A stretch of 64,000 nucleotides of DNA from assembly GCA_964058845.1 (NCBI GenBank), contig CAXKVR010000337.1, positions 1 to 64,000 of the forward strand, read 5' to 3'. Source of the stretch: Carex sylvatica. Lineage: Eukaryota; Streptophyta; Magnoliopsida; Poales; Cyperaceae. The notes below the pieces were generated by a model that saw nothing but the letters and a program-made list of their open reading frames with translations, made no database searches and was not told the DNA's origin. Position 1 is the stretch's first letter; every line of letters begins with the position of its first letter. Positions 1 through 11,601 of the stretch are shown one piece after another. The translations under genes were made by a program, and so were the position numbers.

Positions 1-228
1 CTGAGAAATGTCGTGTAAAACATTACTAGTTTTAGGAAACTGCCATGCATATTGCTAATAATATTAATAAAAAACCAATTAACTCAACTTCCCCTCGTTC
101 CACATACACTAGTGAAAAACATGGTCAAATGAAATATTTCACATTTTCCAAGGCATATACAATAGCACAAAAAAAATTATGGTCGCGCGTGCTTTTTTTC
201 TAACAATAAACAAAAATTTACTCATTAC

Positions 229-1363
229 TTGACTGCTTGTTCAGGGAAATGCTTCCCAGGCTGCCGTTGCCGTAGTGTGTGCAAGTCACCCCCGGGGCAG
301 AATTCCATAACCAAACACGAAAATTTATCTGTCTCAAAGTGCGTGTACAGAGTCGGCAAGAAGGGGTGGTCCAATAGCTGTAGGATCTCCTTTTCAGTTT
401 GAGACCTCAGGAGTTTCTTCCTGCTTGCCAAGGACCCCTTATCCATTACCTATGTAAAACAATCAAAAGAAAATTTTCATAAACACCACACCCTTTGTGT
501 TATTTTTCCAAGTTATTTAAAGAGAATTGGTTGGTTGACATAGCAGAGTAAGAATAGAACCACTATTGTAATGGTTCTTTTTTGACATTTATGGAAGGAT
601 TACCGGCAAGTTAGGTCCAGTAACTACATAAGCAAGCATATATCGACCTTTACGTTTGCCGTACTGATTGACTGGCAAGTTTTCCAATGTCCTCCTCTTT
701 AATTTAGTTTATTTAATTTTCTTAGATTTGCTGTTGTTTATTGCCCACGTTTGATTAATAGAGACAATTGAAGATGAATTGGGGCTTTATTGCATAATTG
801 TGTTAGATTTAGATTAATCAGACAAGGTAGAAAATAACAGAAAGGTAGGTAGTACTGTACCACTTTTGCTCCATTACCTTCATTGCAAAATAGCTTTTGG
901 TACCACTCAGCTCAGAAAGGTACACACTACCAATGTCACCGCTTCCAAGCTGTTTCAACAGCCGAAATTGGCTCAGACCCAATACACCATCCCGGGCCCG
1001 CACCACTCGAATTGCTTCCCATCTCGAGTCGTTTCCTTTGTGTGGCTTGCTCACACTACTTGCAACACTACTACATGAACTCTCGTCACTAACATCACTA
1101 CTGGTACTGGCTCTCAATTTCGCCCCATTACCGCTCCCTATATCAATGCTAGTTTTTGTAAAGCTAGTACTCGCAAAATCATCACTGTATTTTGTACTAG
1201 ATGATTTTTTTTCTTGGTCAGGAGTGGTTTGGCCGACTCCGGGTTTTCTGTCTTGGTTGGCGGGTTCAGGCGGTTTTACCGGTGTCGGGTTGTGGGGCCC
1301 ATGAGAGAAATTGTTTATGTGTGGTGCTCCGAAAGGTTGAGCCATGGTCTTTGAAGAAGCCAT
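229..1363 (-). CDS. D6PKL: D6PK-type AGCVIII protein kinase, 5' part (gene continues beyond window start)
   Basis: Two coding exons are visible: exon 1 at 1363-878 (162 codons) and exon 2 at 449-229 (73 codons plus 2 nt). They are joined by a 428-bp intron with AAG|GTAATG donor and CATAG acceptor. Exon 2 ends in a phase-2 donor (AA|GTAATG), and bases 1-226 hold only intron, so the HRD and activation-segment exons lie outside the window. The product has a Ser-rich N-terminus, then the kinase N-lobe: glycine-rich loop [11 protein letters not shown] from residue 139, ATP-anchoring lysine in FAMK at K162, alpha-C glutamate at about E181, and hinge region [16 protein letters not shown]. These are hallmarks of D6 protein kinases, which phosphorylate PIN auxin exporters at the basal plasma membrane (family knowledge). 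The start is the first ATG after an in-frame TAA. The exact paralogue is uncertain. Confidence 0.9.
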
Positions 1364-2390
1364 TGATTATGTTGACTAAACACTTGGTTAGTTCATGAAT
1401 TAAACAGTTCTTGCAAATTGTAGCAGAAAAGCAATGGTCTGAAAAACATAAGAAAAATAAGATCAAATCATGAAATTGCAGACTAAACTAAAATCTAAAT
1501 TGGAATAATACTAAAGCCAAATTAACTAAAAAAGGTATCCAAATATTTAGGTGGAAGAAGCGCGGTAATTTAGGCAAAATTGATGATTTACTATTTAAAA
1601 AAAACACATATTGAGAATAAGAAGGAGATTTTAATGAAGCTTTAAGATGCATGCACTCTACTAACACCAAAGAAGAACAGGTGAAAAGCATTTTCAATTG
1701 CAAATGTAGATCTAATATTCCAAGAAGACAACTGAAGGAATAAAAATAGACAAAATTTCATAGAACACTCGCAAGAAAAGCTAATCAGGATGGGTTTTTA
1801 TCAATGGTGACTAGGTAATATAGTTAGTATATTAGTGGAGAAGAAGCCTAGCTCTGACACCATTCTCTAAAAAAAGTTAGATCCACAAACTCCAAAAAAA
1901 CTGCTCCTGTCACTTCAACAACTGGTTTTTTTTTCTTTCTTTATTGTGAGTAGTAAATACCATCTGATACATCAATTTCAGAAAAAACTTATAAGAAACC
2001 AACAATTAGAAGGTAAACAAAAGGCAAAACAGATTGAACCTTGTTCCACAAAGGCGACAGCTTTGAGCACAGAGGCGTCGTCAAATTTGAGGCCAATTTG
2101 CTCACTGATTACTGAACCAACTTGCCAGATTCCATGGAGAAGAAAAGAGGGGGAAAGGGGGTGAGAAAGGTACGAACAGAAATAAAAGAAAAGGAGAAAA
2201 GGAGAGAAAATGGGGGTCCTTTTTGCAAAGTGTAGTATTTGTTTGGCTTAAAGCTCTGTGTGGGGTGCACAAAGCGTCCAGTCTGTGTAGCTAAAGAGGA
2301 GAAAGGGAGAAGGCCAAAAAAGCAAAGATTTTTTTTTTTTTTTTTTCGGGAATTTTTTATTAATTTCTTTTGTCCGGAAACCAAGGAGTC
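1364..2390 (-). promoter_or_regulatory. D6PKL: 5' UTR with probable intron, kinase gene
   Basis: On the minus strand a polypyrimidine tract and TTTTTCAG acceptor lie near 1432, about 70 bp upstream of the ATG. A possible donor (AACAAG|GTTCAA) lies near 2043. The segment 2044-2390 is purine/pyrimidine-skewed (C/T-rich on the coding strand), as plant leader exons often are. A leader intron is common in this kinase family, but the transcript start was not located. Confidence 0.45.
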
Positions 2391-2399
2391 TGAGTAAGT

Positions 2400-4130
2400 T
2401 CAGTTTGTGTTTCCCGTAACTAAACTAGATTTTCTGTGGCCAGATATTTTGTGTATATCTACATAATATTACTCTGTCATTGAAAAAACAAAACTTTTTC
2501 TCTAGTATAAAATAAAAAAAATTACGAAATTTTCTCCACCTTGAAGTTCATTGCATGGACTTTTAAATCTTTTTTTTACTCTTATCATCTTTTACTATAC
2601 TTTGTTCAAATAGTATGTTGTCATTTAATTAAAGACCATATAACCGATTCATAAATTGATTGATTACAATATCTGATTATGATCATGTAGATTTGGTAAA
2701 ACAATGTGACATATTCATAAGATGTAATGATCTAATCTGAACTCATGAATATGGTATAAAATATAGATTTTTTTTTTATTAAACTGAAACAGGTTTTGGT
2801 GTCGCCCCCAAGTGCTTTGCGAGATATATGCAAAGTTTTGCACAATTTTTTTTTTTCAAATAGGGGTCATTGGGCAAATAATAAATTAAAAAGCGTGAAA
2901 AAACGATAGTCAAAAGAATAAAAAGATTAATAATTTAATATGTTGAATAGTACTGTTTATGCCTGACAACTCAAAACTAAATAATATCATAAAAAATGCA
3001 CCTTTTCTTCGCTATCTTTTTCACTCTTCGAGATTTTTTTTTAATAAAGATGATGTCAGTTTTTAAATTTTAAAATTAAATATTCACATAATTTTTTCAA
3101 CCGAAATCTCAAAACTTATAACCTTTCACACAATAAACATTGTATTTAAATCACTAGATCAAAGATAAATTATCATTTTTCTCCTATTGATAGCCGCCAT
3201 CTTTTTAAAAAAAGAAAAAATTCACGTAATACGGGTTAGAAATAGAATAGTTTTGCTGCGTTTGATAAAAATTTATGCATGAAATAAAGCATCATTATTA
3301 GAATAATGTAAGAATACGTAACTGCCAAATCCAACGATCCTAATAAAATTAATTAGTCAATAAATTATTAGCTGAGTGTTCAAATTTGAAATCTCATGTT
3401 TCAAAATTCAAATCACCAATTAAAACCATCCATTGTGATTTAAGTGTCGGCAACTAGCATGAACTGAAAGTTTTTTGTTTTTTTTTTTTAGAAATAACCA
3501 CTAAGTGTATCATCATATTAACCTGAACACCACAAAAATCAACAATAGAAATTAAACTAATTGCAAAAAAGCACTTGTAGAACTAAACGAATATATAATC
3601 CGTGTGTTGTGAGTATTAGTGTAACATTTCACTTTTATTAGCATATTATTCATGTCTAATTCAATCTCTAATTTCCTCATCGTCATAATTTAGACTGATA
3701 TAGAGGTGACCATTGATATCTAAAATTACTAATTCAATTACAATTGTTTAATCGCAATATAGAACTAAAAGAATTGGACAATTGGGTTCTATAATTTTCC
3801 GAAATAGTTATCATTAATATTTCATAGAATCATTAAGCATCTAATCATGCACGATTAGAAAGAGTAAAAACAACAATAATACTATTATACCGTACAAGAC
3901 CGATTGCTCTCATTAACCAATTGTAAGGGATAATCGGTTCTTAAGTTGTATTTACTTCTTTTTTAAATATAAACACGCACCGAAACGGAACTAAAAATTA
4001 AATAGAATAAGACTGAAACATAAAGTGTAAAATTATATAATGTGATAGATGAAATTTATATTCAAAAATTTTCACAACTACAATGAACAAATTTACCTAC
4101 TATGCTACCAGCAAATATTTAATATACATA
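2400..4130. other. AT-rich intergenic stretch, nothing recognised
   Basis: There is no open frame with family resemblance, no clear terminal inverted repeats and no RNA gene. Homopolymer A/T runs are frequent. Confidence 0.6.
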
Positions 4131-4199
4131 ATTCAATTTTTTTTTTTTTTTTTAAGAAAGTGGATCAAACCACTGAGTTTTATTAAAGCCCTATCATAC

Positions 4200-4379
4200 G
4201 AATTCGTATCCTCTGAGTTAACTCAAAATTTGAGTTAAGATCTGGACCATCTGATTCAAATCCACACTAATATTTAATGGTTCCGTGCGTTATAAGCATG
4301 GGCCGGATTGACCCGAATTCTGATCATACGGCCGAAAAAATGAACTCAATAGTTGCGTTAATATAGATGATATGAATTC
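4200..4379. mobile_element. Mutator-like MITE, 9-bp TSD
   Basis: The 180-bp element has imperfect terminal inverted repeats starting GAATTCGTATCCTCTG on the left and GAATTCATATCATCT on the complement of the right. It is flanked by an exact 9-bp direct repeat CTATCATAC (4191-4199 and 4380-4388). A 9-bp TSD is typical of Mutator-like elements. Related copies with the GTATCCTCTG end occur at 4932 and 5852, and possibly 18653. Confidence 0.75.
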
Positions 4380-4407
4380 CTATCATACTACATAAGAGTA
4401 CCTGAAA

Positions 4408-4522
4408 GAAAGGGGAGGTAGTACAATTGACTAGAAAAAAATTCTAGAGTTGTTATATCCAAAGATCGAGAGTTCGATCTCCCCTCACGACTTCATAGCT
4501 TCTGCGAAGGTTTTCAAAAAAA
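4408..4522 (+). mobile_element. tRNA-derived SINE, apparently complete
   Basis: The 115-bp insert is flanked by an exact 14-bp direct repeat AAGAGTACCTGAAA (4394-4407 and 4523-4536) and ends in an A-run. It contains a box-B-like GAGTTCGATCTCCC and a weaker box-A-like segment upstream. The 3' part (ACTTCATAGCTTCTGCGAAGG) recurs in diverged form at about 20790. No coding capacity is expected; mobilisation would be by LINE proteins. Confidence 0.75.
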
Positions 4523-4732
4523 AAGAGTACCTGAAAATATACTTACAACATAAGAGTATATACCAATATCCATATAATAACATCTAAGAACATATTACAA
4601 GTAGCAAACAATATCTAGAATGCTAACACAAATAACAAAACTAAAAAAACTGAAATAGTAAAGGAGATAAAAGTCATAGCAGCACCAACACCTGTACTAT
4701 TAGAAACACAATCAAGTCAGTTCTTGTCATAC

Positions 4733-4790
4733 AGTATCAAGTATCAAGTATCAATTATCAAGTATCAAATATCAAGATTCAAAAGATTCA
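4733..4790. repeat. heptanucleotide tandem repeat (TATCAAG)n
   Basis: About seven imperfect copies of TATCAAG (variants TATCAAT, TATCAAA) run head to tail. Confidence 0.8.
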
Positions 4791-4931
4791 GACTTTTCCC
4801 CTCTGGGTCCATAATTCAAATAAATTTTAATATATATAATTAAAAAAAATTATGAAAGTGGCTAAGTATTTTTTTTGCAGTACACTAAAATATGCCTGTG
4901 AACAAGCACCAAGTGGTTGCATGTCTCCAAA

Positions 4932-5143
4932 GAATTCGTATCCTCTGCATTATCTCGAAAGGAATCTAATCTTGACTATTCAATTTGTTTTAAAATTCAT
5001 ACATACTAAATTCATACTAATATTAAAAAGCTCTGCTCCCTGTGTTATAGGCAAGATCTGAATTGACTCCATTTAAAATCAGACAATTAAAATTCATTAA
5101 CTCAAAAGATTTCATTCTGAGTTAATGCAGAGGATACTTATTC
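4932..5143. mobile_element. MITE of the GTATCCTCTG family
   Basis: Left end GAATTCGTATCCTCTGCATT mirrors right end AATGCAGAGGATACTTATTC. The flanking 9-mers (GTCTCCAAA and ATCTCCGAG) match at 6 of 9 positions, consistent with an old 9-bp TSD. It belongs to the same family as 4200-4379. Confidence 0.65.
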
Positions 5144-5851
5144 ATCTCCGAGAAACAGAGAAGTACAGCTAAATCGATCATCTAACATTGCTAATCCACA
5201 ACTCCGTTAACAAGTTTGTTTTTTATTTGTTCATTTACTTTTTACTTTCTTTTATTTGAGAATTTGCTCCAGCATCAAGGCTTAATTGGCTGCCTTCTTG
5301 TTTTTTGTTTTATTTAAGATTATAGATTAAGAAAAAAAAAATGGTCAAGAGCAAGTGAGCAACTACATATGGAAAACATTTAGTAAATAAAAATCACTTT
5401 TTGTTTAATTGACGATTTAAATAATCGATCATCTTATAATGATGCTGCTATCAGGTCTACAAGCATTAAATTTAACAAGGTGCAATCTAATTCGTAATTA
5501 ATGTTGAATCGCTTTGAAAGTGATATCCACGCTCTGCAAGTCTAAGGGTGTGCTCCAGTCAGGGGTAGAAGTTCCTCATTAAAGGGAAGGAAGAGGAGAC
5601 GCGCTCAACCTGCTGCTGCCTGCCTCATTTACTCGCTCCAAAAATGAGGAGATCGGAGAGGAGAGGAGGGGAGATAGCACTGTGGCAGGAAAAAATCAAG
5701 CGTAGAAAGTTGTGAAATTCGTACCCCTGATTCAGAGTGTAAATGGAGTAACACGATCACGTTCCCCTTCCTTTGTCTCCCGTCTCCTTCCTCTGCGCAA
5801 CAGACTTCTGGAGCACAGCCTAAGAGGAGATCCTTGCCTAGAAGGTCCATA

Positions 5852-5990
5852 TCCTCTGAGATATCTCAACTTTTGCGTGAACAACGTGTCCGGTGCCTAT
5901 TCGGAGGTGATGTAGGAGTCAGTATTATTTGTGCTTTGAGATTCATGCAGAACATATTTAAACGGTTGAGATTTTTCAGAGGATACGAAT
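5852..5990. mobile_element. MITE of the GTATCCTCTG family with long flanking direct repeat
   Basis: The inverted ends are TCCTCTGAGATATCTCAAC and GTTGAGATTTTTCAGAGGA. The element is bracketed by an exact 21-bp direct repeat (5831-5851 and 5991-6011, core CTTGCCTAGAAGGTCC). A Mutator-type TSD would be only 9 bp; see findings. Confidence 0.6.
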
Positions 5991-6011
5991 TCCTTGCCTA
6001 GAAGGTCCATA

Positions 6012-8369
6012 ACCTACCAAAGGTCCAAAGTCGTAGCAAATAATTCTATTTTTGTTTCAAAGAGAGCATACAAGTAAAAGTAATACCTAATTTTGAAATC
6101 GTAGCAAACTTATAATTTTTAATTATACATAAGACGATAATCAATATTTCGTCTAGTAATAAAACAATAGGTTATGTAAAATTACAGATTCGGAATTCAA
6201 ATATTGAATTTCTTATGAATAATAAAATAATCAAGCAATTTGATCTTCAATTTTACTCAAAAAATACTATACATAAAGCTAACGCACGTACATTTTTAAT
6301 GTGTATGATTGTATATGTATATATACAACATAAAATTATAACAACAATTATACTGTCAGAACCACAGGATGAAAGCAAAATCAAATTATTTTAGAAATTG
6401 TAAAATTATCTTATGATAAAATCATAGATCCTAAATATAAAATATAGACATATCTGAGGCTGTTCAATAAAATAAAATGGGGGTCAAGCAACACAGACTT
6501 GATGTCCATAACCTCTAGCTCAAGTCGAGAGAAGATTTTTTGCCTTGTCAAAATTTTAACTCGTTAGAAATAATATGATCAACGTGTAGCTAGTAAACAA
6601 ATGATGCAAAAATAATCCCCTCTTATAAGTATACAATTTATTAACAAAAAGAAGCTCATTAAAAAAAATTACACACTAATATTTAATGATATACGATATA
6701 TCACTTCCAAACATAGAAATCAATTCTTTTCTTCTACTATAATTTTTGACATAATTATTAACTTATTACTGGTTTGATACTAACTTCTGGTCAAATAGTT
6801 TCAAGTGAATGAAATCGGTGAAATTACCTACTTTTATCAATAACAACAACAAAAAATAACTAATAGAATCATGACTTTTTTTTGGTACTTTTTCTTCACA
6901 TAATTATTTTTATATATAAATTTATTAAAAATAAAATATAAAAATTGATGGATTGCTGGAAATTTTCAATTTCATAAAAAGAACTTAAAAAGAAAAATGA
7001 GAGTAAGAAGTTTTTTTTGTGGCGGGACATGTGGATAGATCGATACATCGAAATCAAATTATTAATTCAGTTCATTTAGAAGTGTCTAAATTAAAAATAT
7101 TACTACGAAAAATTATGGCATCAGGAATTTTGTTACGGTATTGAATATCACCGTCATCTATCAGTTTTATTATATTCATTTTAACTAATTTCTATAAATA
7201 AAAAGTTATGTTTTCTTCAGGCGTGCTTTTGTAATTCTTTTTAGTCATTGGGATGTTTTTGTAATTACTTTCCAAAACCTGGATAGAAAAAGAAAAGCAA
7301 CTTTATCTCTATTTTTTGTTTCTTTTTTTTTTATGTCCTTCTTTATCTGTAAAATAGGTGACAACACCGTGACATATCTACATGTCGAGGGACCCACAGC
7401 TGAGCATATTATTACAGAAATACCCTCGAACCCAAACAGCTATTCTCTATCACTTCATGTCTCCTGTCGGCGGTCCCCAACAAACCAACTATCCTTATTT
7501 TCTTTGGGAAAATCTAAAATTTTCGTCGCGTATCCTTCGTTCCATTAAATAATAATAAATAATAATATTGTATTTAAAATTTAGAAATATATGTTTTATA
7601 AATGATGGCCTAATTTATGATTCAAATTTTTAAGCATGTGTTCAGATTTCAATTGTTTGTAATTTCTTAGGAGTGAGATTTGATTGCCTACTACATTCAT
7701 CCAACATTTTTGAAAAAATGGGCATTAATTCGATCTTATTTTCGATCGGAGTCATTCAATCCGTTTTAAATTTGTGTGTCCGTCTTAAATTCAAGGGGTG
7801 AATTTTAAAATAAATCTTATGCGTGAATCTAAACACGAATCGAACAGTATAAATTAGTTATTAGATCGAATTTGGTTCGATGTCTATCAAAACCTCATGG
7901 GCGCTTTACAAATATTTCTCTTAGTCGGACTATATAACTTTTATTTTTTAATAAAAGATAAAATGAGTATTTTATAAATTTAAAATGAGTTTTAATAATA
8001 AAAATCAATAAATATGATAAATTTGTGAGTTTTTGAAATATAAAAGTATAAATATGATATTATAAATTTGAAAAGGATAAATACGTAATTTTGAGGTTCT
8101 TGAAAAGTACAAGATAAAATTTTCCTAGGTACTTATTATGAGAAATAATATTGCATGTTAGATGCGTTGTCGATATATTTTTATTTTATATTTGCATAAA
8201 ATCAGGGTTAAACACTTCAAAAAAATTTGAAAAACGAAGCAACGAGATGACACAACTTATGTCACAGTGCACCCTGTCCGTTGGATGATTTTTAATTAAA
8301 CAAAATTAACGAATGCCTCCTTTCTTTTGAAACTTGTAGTCTCGTACCCTTTTTCTTTGAAATTACCGA
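6012..8369. other. AT-rich intergenic stretch with a dispersed repeat fragment
   Basis: No gene is recognised. Around 7930-8100 the sequence (TTTATAAATTTAAAATGAG, then a segment resembling AAATATGATATTATAAATTT) recurs at about 13370-13530 and, inverted, at about 30530-30670, so it is a piece of a dispersed repeat. Confidence 0.45.
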
Positions 8370-9695
8370 TGGATAAGTTCCTTGTACAGTGGAAAGGTTC
8401 ATGTGCTGATGTGCCCCGGGGTATTTTTATTTATAGAAATTATTAATAATTAATATATAATAAAGAGGAACACAGAGAAACAAAGCACATAATTTTTTTC
8501 GAAATTTTTATTAATATCCAAAAAAAAAATTAATTTTCAAAATATGCACCAATTTTCAACTTATTCCCATATCAATCCAAATCGGAGAATTATTTTTCAG
8601 ATCTAGCGTCTTTTTTCGGAAAATAATTCTCCGAATTCAGATGTCTCTTTCTGGAAAATTATTTTCTGAATTTGAGGGTCCGGAAAATAATTTTCTAATT
8701 TTAGATTATTTTTTTTTTACTAATTATGTAGAAAATGTTATGATTTATTTTATTTTTTATTGAAATATTAAAAAAAATCTTTGAAAATAGATGAAATTCT
8801 ATATAATTGAATTTATTAGAAATACTGCGATAAATACCAGATCAATATTTTTTAGGTCAGATTTTTTACGGCTTTAAGAAAAATATTTGTGTGTTATTAG
8901 AAAAGAATATTTTGAATCTCAGTTATTGATCTCGATTTAAAATTCACTTATGACTAAATAAAGAAAATATCATAGTCCTAGTACATTTAAATTTTAAGAT
9001 ATTGCATCTATTTTGAAAAAAAGTTGATATGAAATAATTTCGTGTGACATATTGTTAGAGCAAAAAAAAATTCTAAAATTGAAGGACTACAATATTTTTT
9101 TTATTTACTCAGAAGTGACTTTTGTACAGGAATTAATAACTCATATCGAAAATATATTTTTTTCAATAACACATAAAAAAATATTTTGATTTTTTTACAG
9201 CCGCAAAAAATCTTTCCTAAAAAATGTTGATTCGGATTATTGCACAGTCTTTCTAATAAATTCAATACCATCTATTTTCAAAAAAATATAAAATATTCCT
9301 AATATTTCAATACAAAAAATAAATAAATCAAAATATTTTCTATTTAATTAAAAAAATTTAAAACCGTAAATTTTTTTTCCAGAATTCCAAATCTGAAAAA
9401 TAATTCTCCAGAAAGAGATCTTTTAATCCAAAAAAATATTTTCTGGAAAGAGACACTAGATCCGAAATATAATTCTAAGATTTTCAGATTTGAAAATAAG
9501 TTGAAAATGGTGCATATTTTAAAATTTCGGGAATTTTTATTTTCAAATTCAAACTTTGAAACTGAATTTAATTTTCAAATCCAATTTCTTTTCTGAAAGC
9601 TCTGGGAAAATGAAGGTATTCTTTCTGTTTTTATTTATTATTTAATAATAATTTTTATAAATAAAAAACTCCCGTCCTCTACTGTACAACTCCAG
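8370..9695. repeat. 1.3-kb long inverted repeat (foldback element D)
   Basis: Arms of about 600 bp pair around a centre near 9040. For example, the segment at 8410-8450 (GTATTTTTATTTATAG) mirrors 9640-9670, the 8530-8690 modules mirror 9380-9500, and ACGGCTTTAAGAAAAATATT near 8880 mirrors its complement near 9200. The arms hold repeated near-palindromes of the type CGGAAAATAATTCTCCG separated by TCAGATGTCTCTTTCTG-like spacers. There is no coding potential and no clear TSD. Confidence 0.7.
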
Positions 9696-9944
9696 AAAAT
9701 GAAAAGTTTGAGTCAAATTTTGATATCTGTGCAAGACAATATGTGATATTTGTATATATTTGTTAATTCAATATTCTTGGTAACCTTTTTTTTTATATAT
9801 ATTCGACAACTAATATAAGACAGAGTAAATACCAAATCATTTTAAAGTATTAGTATGTGACAATTTTTTATCAGTTTATCAAGTATTATTGAATAAAAAA
9901 AGTTAAAGTGGTATCATATGTTATACTAACCGGTGGGGTGGTAA

Positions 9945-10350
9945 GAATAAAAAGTGTCAATAAAATTTGAAACCTTGATATTTTAATTCCGAAATTTTTA
10001 AAAATATCATATTCTCAAAAATGATAAACCAAAAAACTATGATTTTGTGAAATTTCGAAAAATAACATGGCCGCATTTAGAAAATGCGGCTACTTTTCTA
10101 GTGTCCGCATCTAGGAGATGCGGCCACCTTTTTTTTTCTTCTTCTTTTTGCCTTCTTGTGTGGCAGTTCAACTTGAAAAAAAAAATGGGTGGGCCGCATC
10201 TAGGAGATGCGATCCGTAAAAAGATGACCGCACCTACGGGATGCGGCCATGCTATTTTTTAAAATTTCACATAATCGTGATCTTTTGATTTATCATTTTT
10301 TGAAAAATGATATATTTAAAAATTTCGGATTTTAATTTAACTCCATCTAT
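9945..10350. repeat. GCGGCC-module inverted-repeat element (copy A)
   Basis: The outer arms (CCGAAATTTTTAAAAATATC on the left, complement on the right) form an inverted repeat. The centre holds four near-palindromic modules of the form CCGCATCTAGGAGATGCGG at about 10069-10095, 10104-10128, 10193-10215 and 10225-10248. It shares ends and modules with 62140-62425, so it is a dispersed family. Confidence 0.75.
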
Positions 10351-11045
10351 AAAGTAGCTTAACTTTATTTTACCTTAAAACACCTTAGCATATTTATTTT
10401 TATTAAAATACCTTAAAACACTTAAATCACTCGTATTTAACTTCTCGAACACACATATTTATGTTTTACTTTTTTGCAAAATGAAAATAATCTTACTTAA
10501 TATTAATAGGCCTTTTGTTACGAAATTTTGCTCTACTTCTCTATGCTTTTGCATATCTTTATGACATGAATTATTTGTCTCCTCCTTCATTTTGCTAAGA
10601 AAGTAAACAATATATGAACAGATGTAGCAACAATTTTTATATAGATTAATATTATAAGTATCTATATTACATGTCATGCTTATAATCTAATTTTATCATA
10701 TTTAAAAGTCTGATGTGGAGGTTAACATCGCAAAAGCTTTTGTAAATAGTCTTGAGGGCCGATTCCCGATTGTAAGATCATCTATTAATTTATCTTAAAA
10801 AATTAAAATAAAATCATTAATAAAGGAAAATTTCATCAAACTCCTATTTTTTTCGAAATTACGTATTTCTCCCCCCTACGATTCATAATGTCATATTGAC
10901 CCCTCTAAACTTCAAGGACTTGTAAATTTACCTAAGTTATTGTCTTTGCCAATGTGTTTAAATGTGATTTTCATGCAGTATGCGGAAGGCCACCACATAT
11001 GATGATTTTCATGCAGACTTATATATACGGATTTTAAAATGAAAA

Positions 11046-11046
<1 letters not shown>

Positions 11047-11100
<54 letters not shown>
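11047..11100. repeat. (AT)n(AG)n microsatellite
   Basis: A pure AT dinucleotide run is followed directly by an AG run, immediately outside the left end of the foldback MITE at 11100. Confidence 0.9.
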
Positions 11101-11102
<2 letters not shown>

Positions 11103-11490
11103 GAGGGATCAAATTACAACAATTTTTGAGTTGCAACAAGTTACCACAACTATTTTCTGCATTTTCAAAGTCCAAATCGTCGATCCAAATCGTTAAACAT
11201 GATCTCCACAATAAAATGTACTTCCAAGTCAAATTTTATATTTTTTGGAATTTTTTTACTATTTATTAAGATGGGTACAAAATTCAATGGTCTGAATTTG
11301 ACTAGTTTTTGTACCCATTTTAATAAATAGTAAAAAATTTCCAAAAAATATAAAAATTTGATCTCCGAGCACATTTTATTGTAGAGATCACATCTAACGG
11401 TTTGGATCAACGATTTGGACTTTGAAAATGTAGAAAATGATTGTGGTAGCTTGTTGTAACTAAAAAATTGTTGTAACTTGAACTCTCCTC
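11100..11490. mobile_element. foldback MITE with GAGGAGGG end, flanked by AT-dinucleotide repeats
   Basis: Nearly the whole 390 bp is an inverted repeat. The left arm (GAGGAGGGATCAAATTACAAC, then ...CATGATCTCCACAATAAAATGT) mirrors the right arm (ACATTTTATTGTAGAGATCA... to ...AACTCTCCTC). A second copy is at 17121-17484; diverged fragments are at about 14690-14995 and 31683-31855. AT-repeat DNA borders both sides. Confidence 0.75.
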
Positions 11491-11601
11491 ATATATATAT
11501 ATATACATGAGGAGGGTTACCTCCATTTTTTGTTCCTCCATCATACCTCCATTTTAAAAAAATTTAATAACTCAAAATTTTAAACATAAAAGTCAAAATA
11601 A

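Noticed and set aside
5629..5915. Possible gene fragment with two overlapping short ORFs
   Set aside because: GC content is higher than surroundings, but no family match, no splice pattern, and a MITE cuts through it.
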